Assembly (NCBI RefSeq): GCF_007828045.1
Contig: NZ_VITN01000010.1
Location: 1-64,000 of the forward strand
DNA from: Nitrospirillum amazonense
GTDB taxonomy: Bacteria; Pseudomonadota; Alphaproteobacteria; Azospirillales; Azospirillaceae
Direction: 5' to 3'
DNA length: 64,000 bases
Shown here: one piece after another, positions 16,549 to 26,447 of the stretch
Position numbering within the stretch: position 1 is the stretch's first letter
Layout: each line of letters opens with the position of its first letter
Notes under the pieces: generated by a model
What the model saw: the letters and a program-made list of their open reading frames with translations, nothing else
Databases searched by the model: none
What the model was told of the DNA's origin: nothing
Translations under genes and position numbers: made by a program

Positions 16549-18861
16549 TTGCGCGATCTAAAATCCATTCTGCTTGTCTCGACCATGATGGCCGCTGGCG
16601 TTGCCTCGCCCGCCTTTGCCCAGGTCGCCGCAGCGGAGCAGGCGCCCAGTGATGACCTGATGGAAATCATCGTGACGGCCGAGAAGCGCGCCGAGCGCCT
16701 GCAGGATGTGCCGAAGTCCGTCGACGTGGTGACGGGTGACACGGTCGACAAGCTGAACCTGCGCGAGTTCTCGGATATCCAGCAGTTGGCCCCGGGCCTC
16801 AGCCTGGATTCCAAAGAACCGAACACCAATTCCATCACCGTGCGTGGTGTCGGTTTCGATCCGAACTCTGGCACGCAGCCGACGGTCAACGTCTACTTCA
16901 ACGAGACCCCGCTGGACACCAACAGCGCCTTCCGCAGCCTGTACGACATCGGGCAGATCGAGGTGTTGCGCGGGCCGCAGGGAACCTTGCGGGGCCGTAC
17001 CTCGCCCTCCGGCGCCATCACCATCGCCAGCCGGCAGCCGGACCTGGACAAGGTCAGCGGCTACGTTCAGCAGACCTTCACGACCCAGGATGGCATCAAC
17101 ACTCAGGCCGCCGTCGGGGCGCCGATCGTTGATGGCAAGCTGGCCTTCCGCATCGCCGGCCTGTTCGACCGCAATGACGCGGCCGATGCGCACAACATCC
17201 GCAATGGCAGCGACGACGGTGACAAGACCCGCAGTGTTCGCGCCAGCTTGGCCTTCAAGCCGACCGAAGACCTGACCTTCGTCCTGACCCACCAGTTCAT
17301 GGACAACTACACGGTCGCCAACCCGATCGCCTTCTCCGTCGGTGGCTCCACGGCGACGCCCTACCTGACACCCGGGGATCGCGTTTCGCTGACCAATGGG
17401 CCGACCGAATACCACTACACTGGCAACGTGACCACGCTGACGGGCGAGCTGGATCTGGGTGGCGTCGCCATCAACTACGTGGGTGGATATCAGCAGATCA
17501 GCAATGACCGGGTGTCCGACTTGGCGCGGGGAGGGTCGATCCCGAACTACTCCCAGATGCAGTATGTGAATACCAATATCCATCAGGTCTCACAGGAACT
17601 GCGCCTGACATCCCAGGGGCGGGATTTCTGGAACTACCTGGTCGGCGTCTACTATGACAACGTCAATTCCCCGACCAGCGTGAACCAGGCTCAGATATTG
17701 CCCTTCGCGCTGTCCCCCACGCCGATGCCGCCGCTGTCTTTTGGCGTCTTCAATGTGGGGATCGATGCTCCCGCCTCCATCCAGGATTATGCGATCTTCA
17801 CCGATCACCGTTTTAAGATCACGGACAGCGATTTGATCGAGGTTGGCGGCCGCTATCAGGAGCAGCACTTCGACCACGCCTTCAATCAAACCCTGAGCGG
17901 CCCCATTTTCGGCCCCAATCCCATTACGCAGGCCGGGATCGCGCCTGACATGCAGAAGGGGATTTCCGGCCAGTTCACGGGATCGGCCAGCTACAAGCAT
18001 GACTTCAGCCGCGATCTGACGGCCTACTTCAGCTATGGCCGCTCTTATCGTCCGGGTGGCGTCATCGCGACGACGGCGGCCCTCGACCAAAGCCTGCTGC
18101 TGTACAAGCCCGAGAAGTCCGACTCCTATGAAATCGGCCTGAAGGGTGCACTGCTGGACCGCAAGCTGCGCTTCACGTTGAGCGCCTACCAGCAGGACTT
18201 CCAGAACTACCAGGCCTATACCGGTTCCTACCTGTCGGTATCGACCGCGCGTAACGGCATTCCGGACAATAACGCGGCCTTCACCTTCAACGCCGACGCC
18301 CAGGTTCGGGGGTTCGAGGCTACCCTGGCCGGGCAGATCACCGAGCATCTGCAGTTCGGGTTGAGCGGAACCTACAACAGTACCCAGTTCAAGAACGCGC
18401 TGGCGCCCTGCAACGACTACAACGGCGATGGTGTCGCGGACTCGGTCGGCACGCCGTCGGTGCCGATGGGGCAGCAGGTCGCCTTCTGCCGCCTGAATGG
18501 CCGTCTGAGTGATCAGGCGGACTGGAGCTTGAGCGCCAACTTCGAATATGCCGTTCCGCTGTGGGGCAACAACGAAGGCTTCGTGCGCGGCCTCGTGAAC
18601 TATATCCCGAAGCGGACGGACCCCTTCCAGAACATCAGCTACAGCGACCTGATCAACAACAGCCTGTTCCTGGGGCTGCGCGACAAGGACGGGGCCTATG
18701 AGGTTTCGGTCTTCGCGAAGAATCTGGCGGACGTCTCCACGCTGACGACCCGCGGCGCCGCGCAGGTGGACTACAGCTACTACGCGTCGGGCTACGCCGT
18801 CGGGACGCTGGTGCGTCCGCGGGAGTTCGGTCTGAACCTCCGCTACACCTTCGGCCAGTAA
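16549..18861 (+). CDS. TonB-dependent outer membrane receptor
   Basis: An outer-membrane active transporter of 770 residues. The start is TTG with AAGGGAGGG upstream. The signal peptide (MRDLKSILLVSTMMAAGVASPAFAQ) is followed by the TonB-box-like region EIIVTAEKRAERLQDVPKSV, a plug domain with GVGFDPNSGTQPTVNVYFNE and IEVLRGPQGTLRGR, then the beta-barrel ending in an aromatic C-terminus (FGLNLRYTFGQ). It heads an operon of three glycosidases and an esterase, so it probably takes up a rhamnose-bearing glycoside or oligosaccharide. The ligand is inferred only. Confidence 0.93.
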   Translation: MRDLKSILLVSTMMAAGVASPAFAQVAAAEQAPSDDLMEIIVTAEKRAERLQDVPKSVDVVTGDTVDKLNLREFSDIQQLAPGLSLDSKEPNTNSITVRGVGFDPNSGTQPTVNVYFNETPLDTNSAFRSLYDIGQIEVLRGPQGTLRGRTSPSGAITIASRQPDLDKVSGYVQQTFTTQDGINTQAAVGAPIVDGKLAFRIAGLFDRNDAADAHNIRNGSDDGDKTRSVRASLAFKPTEDLTFVLTHQFMDNYTVANPIAFSVGGSTATPYLTPGDRVSLTNGPTEYHYTGNVTTLTGELDLGGVAINYVGGYQQISNDRVSDLARGGSIPNYSQMQYVNTNIHQVSQELRLTSQGRDFWNYLVGVYYDNVNSPTSVNQAQILPFALSPTPMPPLSFGVFNVGIDAPASIQDYAIFTDHRFKITDSDLIEVGGRYQEQHFDHAFNQTLSGPIFGPNPITQAGIAPDMQKGISGQFTGSASYKHDFSRDLTAYFSYGRSYRPGGVIATTAALDQSLLLYKPEKSDSYEIGLKGALLDRKLRFTLSAYQQDFQNYQAYTGSYLSVSTARNGIPDNNAAFTFNADAQVRGFEATLAGQITEHLQFGLSGTYNSTQFKNALAPCNDYNGDGVADSVGTPSVPMGQQVAFCRLNGRLSDQADWSLSANFEYAVPLWGNNEGFVRGLVNYIPKRTDPFQNISYSDLINNSLFLGLRDKDGAYEVSVFAKNLADVSTLTTRGAAQVDYSYYASGYAVGTLVRPREFGLNLRYTFGQ

Positions 18862-18873
18862 AGGAGCGTCAGC

Positions 18874-21081
18874 ATGCGTTTTGCCATGGCCGCCGCTGTG
18901 TCCGGGTTGGCAATGATGGCGGGCTGGGCTGCGGCGGGGGAAACCCCGTCGCAGGCCGACGCCAAGGCCCAGGCCCTCCTGGAGCAGATGACCCAGGACG
19001 AAAAAATGAGCCTGTTGCATGGGCCGATGTTGGCGCTGGTCCAGCGGTCCAAGCGTCCGGACGGTGTCGTGATCGGCGCCGGTTATGTAGCCGGCGTCCC
19101 CCGGTTGGGCATCCCCGCCCTCACGGAAACCGACGCCAGCCTGGGCGTGTCGAACCTGAACAATCAGCGGCCCGGCGACGTTGCGACCGCCCTTCCTTCC
19201 GGATTGGCGGTCGCCTCCAGTTGGGACCCGGAGGTGGCTTATCGCGGCGGTGCCATGATCGGCGCGGAGGCCCATGCCAAGGGTTTCAACGTCATGTTGG
19301 CCGGCGGGGTGAACCTGGTGCGCGACCCGCGTGGCGGGCGCAATTTCGAGTATCTGGGGGAGGACCCTCTGCTGGCGGGCCGGCTTGTGGGGCGCGCCAT
19401 CGCCGGCGTGCAATCCAATCATATCGTCGCCACCATCAAACATTTCGCTATGAACGACCAGGAGACGGGGCGAAACGTCCTGTCGGTCACCATGGCGGAA
19501 ACGCCCATGCGCGAGAGCGACCTGCTTGCTTTCCAGATTGGCATCGAGACTGGCGATCCGGGCTCGGTCATGTGCGGCTACAACCGGGTCAACGGCGTCT
19601 ACGCCTGTGAGAATCCCTTCCTGTTGAATGACGTCCTGCGGCGCGATTGGGGCTTCAAGGGCTGGGTCATGTCGGACTGGGGGGCGGTCCACTCCACCGA
19701 AGCCTTGGTCCATGGACTGGATCAGCAGTCGGGCGACCAGCTGGACCTGAAGAAGTATTTCTCCGCTTCGCTGGAGGAAGAGATCGCGCAGGGGCGGGTT
19801 CCGCAGGCGGCGGTGGATACCGCCGTGCGGCGCATCGTGCGGACCCTGTTCGCGCGCGGCGTCATCGACAACCCGGCCGTCCCGGGCGGTTCCATCGACT
19901 ACGACGCCCACGCCGCCGTGGCGCAGGCGACGGCGGAAGCCGGCATGGTCCTGCTGCGCAACGAGCGGGATGTCCTGCCCCTGGCGGCCACCGCCAAGCG
20001 CATCGCCGTCATCGGCGGGCATGCGGATATCGGCGTCCTGTCCGGCGGTGGCTCCAGTCAGGTCACCCCAGTGGGTGGCTTCGCGCTGGTGGTCAAGCGC
20101 CCGGGGACGGGGGCTTCGTCCTTCGCCAGCCGCAGCTACGGTCCGTCGTCACCGCTGGCGGCGCTGCGGGCTGGGCGCCCGGACGCGTCGGTGGAGTTCA
20201 ACGACGGCCATGATCCAGCGGCGGCGGCCGCTCTGGCGCGTGATGCCGATGTGGCGATCGTGTTCGTGGAGAAGTGGGCGACCGAGGCGGAAGACGCCAA
20301 GGACTTGGCGCTTGAGGACGGGCAGGACGCGCTGATCGCCGCCGTCGCGGCGGCCAATCCCCGAACGGTCGTGGTGCTGGAAACGGGCAATGCCGTCAGC
20401 ATGCCATGGCGGGATCAGGTGCAGGGCATCCTGGCCGCCTGGTTCCCGGGCCAGCGGGGGGGTGAGGCCATCGCGCGGGTGCTGACCGGGGCCGTCAACC
20501 CTTCCGGGCGCCTGCCGATCACCTTCCCGGCCAGCGAGAAGCAACTGCCCAACCCCATGCTGCCGGGTGGTGACGCCCAGCCAGCGGATAAGGAGACGCG
20601 GGCGGTTTACGGTATCCAGGCGGGGCTGAAGCCGTTTGACATCAGCTATCCCGAAGGGTCCGACGTGGGGTACCGGTGGTTCGCCAAGACCGGCGCACGG
20701 CCGCTCTACGCCTTCGGCTACGGCCTCAGCTATACCCGTTTCCACTATGACGGGCTGAAGGTCGCCGGCGGCGACACGCTGCGGGTGCGGTTCACTGTCA
20801 CGAACACCGGCGGCCGTGAAGGGGCAGATGTGCCTCAGGTCTATGTTTCGCGCAACGGCCGGGCCAAGCGTCTGATCGGCTGGGACAAGCCGACGCTGAA
20901 GCCGGGGGAAAGCCGCGAGGTTACCGTCACGGCCGATCCCCGCGTCATTGGTGATTTCGATGCCAAGGCCCAGCGCTGGGTGGTCCCGGCGGGCGACTAT
21001 CGCGTTGAGGTCGGCGCATCCGCTGAGGATGTGGCGTTGGCAGGTATGACCCATCTTGGCCGGCAAACAATAAAGCCCTGA
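18874..21081 (+). CDS. GH3 beta-glycosidase, secreted
   Basis: A 735-residue glycoside hydrolase of family 3, exported by a signal peptide ending GWAAA. The (alpha/beta)8 domain contains KHFAMNDQE and the nucleophile motif MSDWGA (Asp268). The alpha/beta sandwich domain (VLLRNERDVLPL onward) and the FnIII-like C-terminal domain (GYGLSYTRFHY; VTNTGGREGADVPQVYV) complete the usual layout. Most such enzymes are beta-glucosidases or beta-xylosidases. It follows the TonB receptor by 12 bases and precedes two alpha-L-rhamnosidases, fitting hydrolysis of a mixed glucose-rhamnose glycan. Confidence 0.93.
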   Translation: MRFAMAAAVSGLAMMAGWAAAGETPSQADAKAQALLEQMTQDEKMSLLHGPMLALVQRSKRPDGVVIGAGYVAGVPRLGIPALTETDASLGVSNLNNQRPGDVATALPSGLAVASSWDPEVAYRGGAMIGAEAHAKGFNVMLAGGVNLVRDPRGGRNFEYLGEDPLLAGRLVGRAIAGVQSNHIVATIKHFAMNDQETGRNVLSVTMAETPMRESDLLAFQIGIETGDPGSVMCGYNRVNGVYACENPFLLNDVLRRDWGFKGWVMSDWGAVHSTEALVHGLDQQSGDQLDLKKYFSASLEEEIAQGRVPQAAVDTAVRRIVRTLFARGVIDNPAVPGGSIDYDAHAAVAQATAEAGMVLLRNERDVLPLAATAKRIAVIGGHADIGVLSGGGSSQVTPVGGFALVVKRPGTGASSFASRSYGPSSPLAALRAGRPDASVEFNDGHDPAAAAALARDADVAIVFVEKWATEAEDAKDLALEDGQDALIAAVAAANPRTVVVLETGNAVSMPWRDQVQGILAAWFPGQRGGEAIARVLTGAVNPSGRLPITFPASEKQLPNPMLPGGDAQPADKETRAVYGIQAGLKPFDISYPEGSDVGYRWFAKTGARPLYAFGYGLSYTRFHYDGLKVAGGDTLRVRFTVTNTGGREGADVPQVYVSRNGRAKRLIGWDKPTLKPGESREVTVTADPRVIGDFDAKAQRWVVPAGDYRVEVGASAEDVALAGMTHLGRQTIKP

Positions 21082-21102
21082 TCCCTGGGAAGGAAACGCG
21101 TG

Positions 21103-23973
21103 ATGAGCAGGTGGCACCCTCTTCTGGCAGGGGCCTGTGCCCTGGCCCTTCTCTTCGGGGCCCAAGCGGGTAAGGCCCAGACCTTGGAGCAGGTGTTTCA
21201 GGCGCCGCCCAAGGAGATGCGGCCGCGTCTGCGCTGGTGGTGGCCGGGCGACGCTGTGAACGCCGACGAGTTGCGGCGCGAAATCAAGGTGCTGGATGAG
21301 GCGGGATTCGGCGGTGCCGAAATCCAGTCCTTCAATCCCGGTGTGCCTGGCCTCAGCCAGGCGGAGCGTGACACGATCAACGGCTATGCCACCCCGCCGT
21401 TCTTCGCCCATGTGAAGGCCGCGGCCGAGGAGGCGTCGGCACGGGGACTGACCCTCGACTACACGCTGGGGTCCGCGTGGCCGTCGGGTGGTGGCTTCGC
21501 CATTCCGCCGGAAAAGGCCTACGTGGAGCTGACCATGGCGTTCACCGAGGTCAGCGGCGGCAAGGGGCCGGTCAAGGTGGCCATCCCCAGCCGGACCAAG
21601 CGCATGGGCGCCATTTCGGGCTTTGATCCCCGGGGCAAGGATCCGAGGGTGGCGGACTGGCCGGCCCGGCTGGACGCGCGGGCCAAGATCGTGGCGGTGA
21701 TCGCCGTCAAGGGCAACGGCCCGGCACTGCAGCCGGCACCTCCCGCCCAAGGTCTGGTCCTCTATCCCTGGCGTCATGTGGATACGCCCGGGAAGTTGGA
21801 CGAAGGCAGTGCGTTGGTGCTGACCGACAAGCTGCGGGACGACGGCACGCTGGATTGGACACCGCCGGCGGGGACTTGGCAGGTCTTCGTCTTCAAACAG
21901 TATGCCGTCAACATGGGGATCCTGGCGGGTACCGGTGAGGGGCCGCAGCTGACCCTGGACCATATGGACCCGTCCGCCTTCGCCGCCCATGTGGCGCGGG
22001 TGGCGGACCCGCTGCCGTCGGCTCTGGGTCCCGCCTTTTCCGCGGTCCGCTCCACCTTCGTGGACAGCCTGGAGCTGATGCAGGATCTGCCCTGGACCGA
22101 GAATTTCCTGGCGGAATTCAAGAAGCGCCGCGGCTATGACCTTACCCCTTATCTGCCCCTGGTGCTGCAGCCGGGCTGGATGCAGGCCTGGGGGGAATAC
22201 TGGTCGCCCCCCTATTTCGAGGCGGGGGACAGCACGGCGGAGCGTGTGCGGGCCGACTACCGCCGCACCGTCTCCGACCTGATGTTCGATGGCTTTGTCG
22301 ATCCGTTCGTCGCCTGGAATCATGCGCACGGCCTTCAGGCGAAGTTCCAGGCACATGGCGGCGCGCTCGACATTGTCCGGGGCTATGGCGTCGCCGACAT
22401 ACCGGAGACGGAGGATCTGGCGGGGGCCGATCCCTATTTCATGCGCTTCGCCCGCTCCGCCGCCGATCTCTATGGTCGGGCCATCGTGTCGGCGGAAAGC
22501 TTGTGCTGGAAGGATCGCCCTTATTCAGTCACGCCCGACGAATTGCGCCAGCGGGCGGACCTGATTTTCGCCAGCGGCGTCAACAGCCTGGTGATCCACG
22601 GCACCAATTATCGGCGTGATGGCGTGGCGTGGCCCGGCTGGCACGCCTTCCAGCCCAGCGCATTCGCGCTCGGTTTCAGCACCATGGTCAACGAGACCAA
22701 CCCGATCTGGGCCGGCGTGCCCACGCTGGCGGCCTATTTCGCCCGTACCCAGGCGGTGCTGCGCCAGGGCAAGCCCGTGGTGCCGGTGGCTTATTTCTAC
22801 GGCCAGGTCGGCTACTATGCCGGCATCGAGGATCGGGGCGCGGACGCCGAGCTGGCGCAACGCCGTTTCCTCGCCGGCGGCTACGACTTCGACCGCGTCA
22901 ATCCCGATGCGTTGGCCCACGCCCGCGTGGAAGACCATCAACTGGTTTCCGCCGGGGGCGCCCGGTACCCGGTTCTGGTCCTGCCCCCGGTGGACGGTAT
23001 CGCGGCCGAGACGGCGGAACAGGTCGCCGCCTTCGCCCAGGCCGGGCTGCCGGTTGTCTTCGCCGATCATGTGCCCAGCCGTGATGAGGGGCTGGCCAAC
23101 CATGAGGCCCGGGATGCCCGCGTCCGGGCGGCTGTGGCGGCTACCCTGAAGGCCGGCGCTCGTGTCGTGCCGGCCGACGGCGTGGTGGATGCCTTGCGCC
23201 TGATCCAGGTGCCGGCCAACTTGCGCTTCACGGCCGATCCCACGGATGTGGTCTACGTGCAGCGTCGCGTGGGGGACCAGTTGGTGACCTTCCTGCACAA
23301 CGCCGGTGGGCAGTCTCGCGACGCCAGTTTGGTGTTGCCGGGTCGTGGCGCTGTCACCCGCTGGAACGCCTTGGATGGTACCATCACGGCGTCCAGCGGC
23401 GTCCAGCCCGCGGGCGATGGCACGGCGGTTCCCCTGACGTTGCCGGCTGGCGCCAGCGCGCTGCTGGTGCAGGATACCCGCTTGCCGCCGCTGCCCGCCC
23501 CGGCACCGGTTCTCGTGACCCATAAGGCATTGCCCAAGGATGGCTGGACCTTGGCGGTGAATGGCCATGGTCCCAAGGGGGCGTCGGTCAGCCGGCCGCT
23601 GACGATCACCTCCCTGGGCGACTGGTCGCAAACCGCTGAACTGGGCGACTTCGCGGGCGAGGGGACATACCAACACACGTTGGAGGTGGAGCGATCCTGG
23701 CTGGGCAAGGGGCGGCGCGTCCTTCTGGCCCTGGGCGAAGTCCATGACATGGCGGTCGTGACCATCAATGGCCATCGTTTCCAGCCGCTGGTCACCCAGC
23801 CCTTCAAGGTGGATGTGACGGCGGCGCTGCGGCCCGGTCGCAACGCCCTGGAGATCGCCGTCCTGAACACACCGCAGAACGCCATGGTCGATGCCAAGGC
23901 GCCTGGCTTCAAGCTGCTGAAGCCTGTCCCCGCCGGCTTGGTCGGCCCCGTCGAGGTGGAGGTTATGCAATGA
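21103..23973 (+). CDS. GH106 alpha-L-rhamnosidase, secreted
   Basis: A 956-residue exported enzyme. After the signal peptide (ending GAQAGKAQ) comes the family-106 opening PPKEMRPRLRWWWPGD and DEAGFGGAEIQSFNPG, then the catalytic barrel with FVDSLELMQDLPWTENFL and AESLCWKD, and a C-terminal beta-sandwich (FAGEGTYQHTLEVERSWL). The family hydrolyses terminal alpha-L-rhamnosides. GTG at 21100 directly before the ATG is an alternative start; AAGGA lies upstream. The stop overlaps the GH78 start (ATGA), so the two rhamnosidases are co-translated. Confidence 0.92.
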   Translation: MSRWHPLLAGACALALLFGAQAGKAQTLEQVFQAPPKEMRPRLRWWWPGDAVNADELRREIKVLDEAGFGGAEIQSFNPGVPGLSQAERDTINGYATPPFFAHVKAAAEEASARGLTLDYTLGSAWPSGGGFAIPPEKAYVELTMAFTEVSGGKGPVKVAIPSRTKRMGAISGFDPRGKDPRVADWPARLDARAKIVAVIAVKGNGPALQPAPPAQGLVLYPWRHVDTPGKLDEGSALVLTDKLRDDGTLDWTPPAGTWQVFVFKQYAVNMGILAGTGEGPQLTLDHMDPSAFAAHVARVADPLPSALGPAFSAVRSTFVDSLELMQDLPWTENFLAEFKKRRGYDLTPYLPLVLQPGWMQAWGEYWSPPYFEAGDSTAERVRADYRRTVSDLMFDGFVDPFVAWNHAHGLQAKFQAHGGALDIVRGYGVADIPETEDLAGADPYFMRFARSAADLYGRAIVSAESLCWKDRPYSVTPDELRQRADLIFASGVNSLVIHGTNYRRDGVAWPGWHAFQPSAFALGFSTMVNETNPIWAGVPTLAAYFARTQAVLRQGKPVVPVAYFYGQVGYYAGIEDRGADAELAQRRFLAGGYDFDRVNPDALAHARVEDHQLVSAGGARYPVLVLPPVDGIAAETAEQVAAFAQAGLPVVFADHVPSRDEGLANHEARDARVRAAVAATLKAGARVVPADGVVDALRLIQVPANLRFTADPTDVVYVQRRVGDQLVTFLHNAGGQSRDASLVLPGRGAVTRWNALDGTITASSGVQPAGDGTAVPLTLPAGASALLVQDTRLPPLPAPAPVLVTHKALPKDGWTLAVNGHGPKGASVSRPLTITSLGDWSQTAELGDFAGEGTYQHTLEVERSWLGKGRRVLLALGEVHDMAVVTINGHRFQPLVTQPFKVDVTAALRPGRNALEIAVLNTPQNAMVDAKAPGFKLLKPVPAGLVGPVEVEVMQ

Positions 23974-26447
23974 GGCTTCCGTCCATCACCCTGGCCCGTA
24001 TCCTGGCGCTGTGTTTGGCCGCGCCGACGGGCCCGGCTGCCGCCCAGGGCGCCGCTGTGTCGGCAGAGGGCCAGGGCGCCGCTGCTTCAGCATCGGGATG
24101 GATCACCCATCCCGATGCCGCCGTCAGGGAACGTCCCATCGTTCTCGATTTCCGGCGGACGTTCGACTTGGCCGCGGTGCCGGCGGCCTTCCCGGTCACA
24201 GTGACGGCTGACAACCGGTTCAACCTCTATGTCAACGGTGTGCGGGTGGCCATGGGGCCCTCCACCGGCGACATCGCTCATTGGCGGATGGAGGCGTTGG
24301 ATCTCGCGCCGTATCTGCGGCCGGGCCGGAACGTGATCGCGGCGGAGGTTTGGAACTTCGTGAAGCCGCCGCCGGTGCTGCCGTCCAATGCCACGGACGC
24401 GCAAAAGCGGGCGGCGGCCGGCGGCGAGTTGTTTTCCCAGACGGCCCCCATTTTCCAGCAGAGTGTCGATACCGGCTTCCGCCTGCGGGGTGATGGCCCC
24501 GCGGCCGCTGTCGGTACCGATCAGGCCGGCTGGCGGGTTGCGGTGGACGGTGGGCGGTCGGCTGTCAACGGCTATCGCCAGGTGCGTCGCTGGTTCTATG
24601 TCGCAGGCTCGCCCGAGGTGATCGACGCCGCCAAGGCCAATTGGGACTGGATGGCGGTGGCGGAACCCAAGGGCGATTGGCGGGAGGCCGTGCCGGCACC
24701 AGGGGCCGCGGCCCGTACGCTGACGATCGACCGCCTGCCGCAGCAGGAGTATGCGCCGGTACCAGCCGGAACGGTGGTGCGCAGCGATCTCGACGGGGGG
24801 AAAGCATTCCCCGGCCATGCCGTCACCGTGCCGGCCAATACCCACGTCAAGCTGTTGCTCCGCCGGGACGCGATGATCTCGGCCTATCCGGAATTGGCGG
24901 TGAGCGGCGGCAAGGACGCGGTCATCAAACAGACCTATGCCGAGGCCCTTTACGACGATCAGTTCAAGAAGGCGGATCGCGATCTGGTGGACGACCGGAA
25001 GGCCGTCGGCATTTGGGATACGTTCACCGCCGACGGCGGGCGGCGAGTTTTCCAGCCGCTGTGGTGGCGGACATGGCGTTATCTCGATATCGACGTGGTG
25101 ACGCAGGGTGAACCACTGACCCTGGACGGCCTGCGGGTCTTCGAAACCGGCTACCCGTTCCAGCAGATCGGAAGTTTCAAGAGCAGCGACCCGGTGCTTG
25201 ACCATATCTGGCAGGTCGGCTGGCGCACGGCGCGTGTAGACGCGCATGAAACCTATATGGACACGGCGTTCTGGGAACAGAACCAGTATGTCGGCGACAC
25301 CCGGCTTCAGGCGCTGATCAGCTACGCTGTCGGCGGGGATCCCCGCTTGGCGGAACAGGCGATCGACGCCTTCGCCCAGTCGGACGTGGATGATGGGCTC
25401 GTTGAAGGGGCTTACCCGGTCCGCAACAGCAACGCTATCGCCCCCTTCTCCCTGTTGTGGGTAGGGATGCTGCATGATTGGTGGATGCAACAGCCGGACA
25501 CCGGTCCGGTGGTGCGGCACCTGGACCGCATGCGCAAGGTGCTGCATTGGTTCGAGCGCTATCAGGCGCCGTCCGGTTTGCTGACCAAGAATCCGCAGTG
25601 GAACTTCATCGACTGGGCGGGGCAGCCGGCGACCGATCGCACCAAGTTCCCCTCCTATGGCAAGGATGGTGAAAGCTGCCTGATGTCCGTCAGCTGGCTG
25701 GGGGCGCTGCGCCAAGGGGCGGCGTTGGAAAAGGCGCTGGGGGATCTGGCCCAGGCGGCGGCGGACACGGCCCGTGCCGACGCCGTGCGGGCGGCGCTCC
25801 GGGCGCGTTGCTGGCAGGCGGGACGCGGGCTCTACGCCGACAATCCCGATGGCGACGTTTTCAGCCAGCACACCAATACCCTGGCGGTCCTCTATGACGT
25901 CGCGACGCCGGAGGAGGCGCCGGCGATCCTGCGACGCATCACCAAGGCCGGTGGCGGTATCGATGCCCCGGATGGGATGTACGTCAGCAGCTACTACTTC
26001 GCCTGGTATCTGGCGCAGGCCTTCGTTCATGCCGGCCTGGCGGATGACTACCACGCGCTGCTGCAGACGTGGCGTGACCTACTGGCGCTTCACTACACCA
26101 CCTGGCCGGAGGAGCGGGGCAACACGCGCTCCGACACCCATGCCTGGAGCGCTCATCCCACCGCGGACCTGTTGGATATCGTCGCCGGCATCCAGCCCGG
26201 CGCCCCGGGATATGCCGCCGTCCGGATTCAGCCCGCCTTGGGGGCCCTGACCCAACTGGATGCGACGGCCGCGACGCCGCATGGCGCGGTGACCATCCGC
26301 TATCGCGTGGTCGGCGCCAAGATGGTGGCTGACATCCGGCGACCGAAAGACCTGCCCGGTGAGTTCGTCTGGCAAGGGCGCACTTATCCCTTGGATGCTG
26401 TGGAGACGCACTTGAGCGTGCCGGCCCCTCGGCGGGAGGAACGGTGA
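23970..26447 (+). CDS. GH78 alpha-L-rhamnosidase, secreted
   Basis: An 825-residue exported enzyme with an N-terminal signal peptide and carbohydrate-binding-like beta domain (NRFNLYVNGVRVAMGPS), then the (alpha/alpha)6 barrel. The segment METYMDTAFWEQNQYVGDTR, seen here as TYMDTAFWEQNQYVGDTR, holds the likely general acid Glu. SDTHAWSAHPTADLL is the conserved late motif. The short C-terminal beta domain is present. With GH106 and GH3 it would remove rhamnose residues in different linkages. It is translationally coupled to GH106 before it and nearly overlaps the esterase after it (TGATG). Confidence 0.9.
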   Translation: MRLPSITLARILALCLAAPTGPAAAQGAAVSAEGQGAAASASGWITHPDAAVRERPIVLDFRRTFDLAAVPAAFPVTVTADNRFNLYVNGVRVAMGPSTGDIAHWRMEALDLAPYLRPGRNVIAAEVWNFVKPPPVLPSNATDAQKRAAAGGELFSQTAPIFQQSVDTGFRLRGDGPAAAVGTDQAGWRVAVDGGRSAVNGYRQVRRWFYVAGSPEVIDAAKANWDWMAVAEPKGDWREAVPAPGAAARTLTIDRLPQQEYAPVPAGTVVRSDLDGGKAFPGHAVTVPANTHVKLLLRRDAMISAYPELAVSGGKDAVIKQTYAEALYDDQFKKADRDLVDDRKAVGIWDTFTADGGRRVFQPLWWRTWRYLDIDVVTQGEPLTLDGLRVFETGYPFQQIGSFKSSDPVLDHIWQVGWRTARVDAHETYMDTAFWEQNQYVGDTRLQALISYAVGGDPRLAEQAIDAFAQSDVDDGLVEGAYPVRNSNAIAPFSLLWVGMLHDWWMQQPDTGPVVRHLDRMRKVLHWFERYQAPSGLLTKNPQWNFIDWAGQPATDRTKFPSYGKDGESCLMSVSWLGALRQGAALEKALGDLAQAAADTARADAVRAALRARCWQAGRGLYADNPDGDVFSQHTNTLAVLYDVATPEEAPAILRRITKAGGGIDAPDGMYVSSYYFAWYLAQAFVHAGLADDYHALLQTWRDLLALHYTTWPEERGNTRSDTHAWSAHPTADLLDIVAGIQPGAPGYAAVRIQPALGALTQLDATAATPHGAVTIRYRVVGAKMVADIRRPKDLPGEFVWQGRTYPLDAVETHLSVPAPRREER

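Noticed and set aside
17590-20022. An 810-codon open frame on the minus strand across the TonB receptor and GH3 genes
   Set aside because: It is antisense to two strongly recognisable genes, rich in Arg/Gly/His/Gln low-complexity sequence, with no known domain; it results from high GC.
20149-22356. A 735-codon minus-strand frame over GH3 and GH106
   Set aside because: Shadow of two glycosidase genes; composition is typical of an antisense frame.
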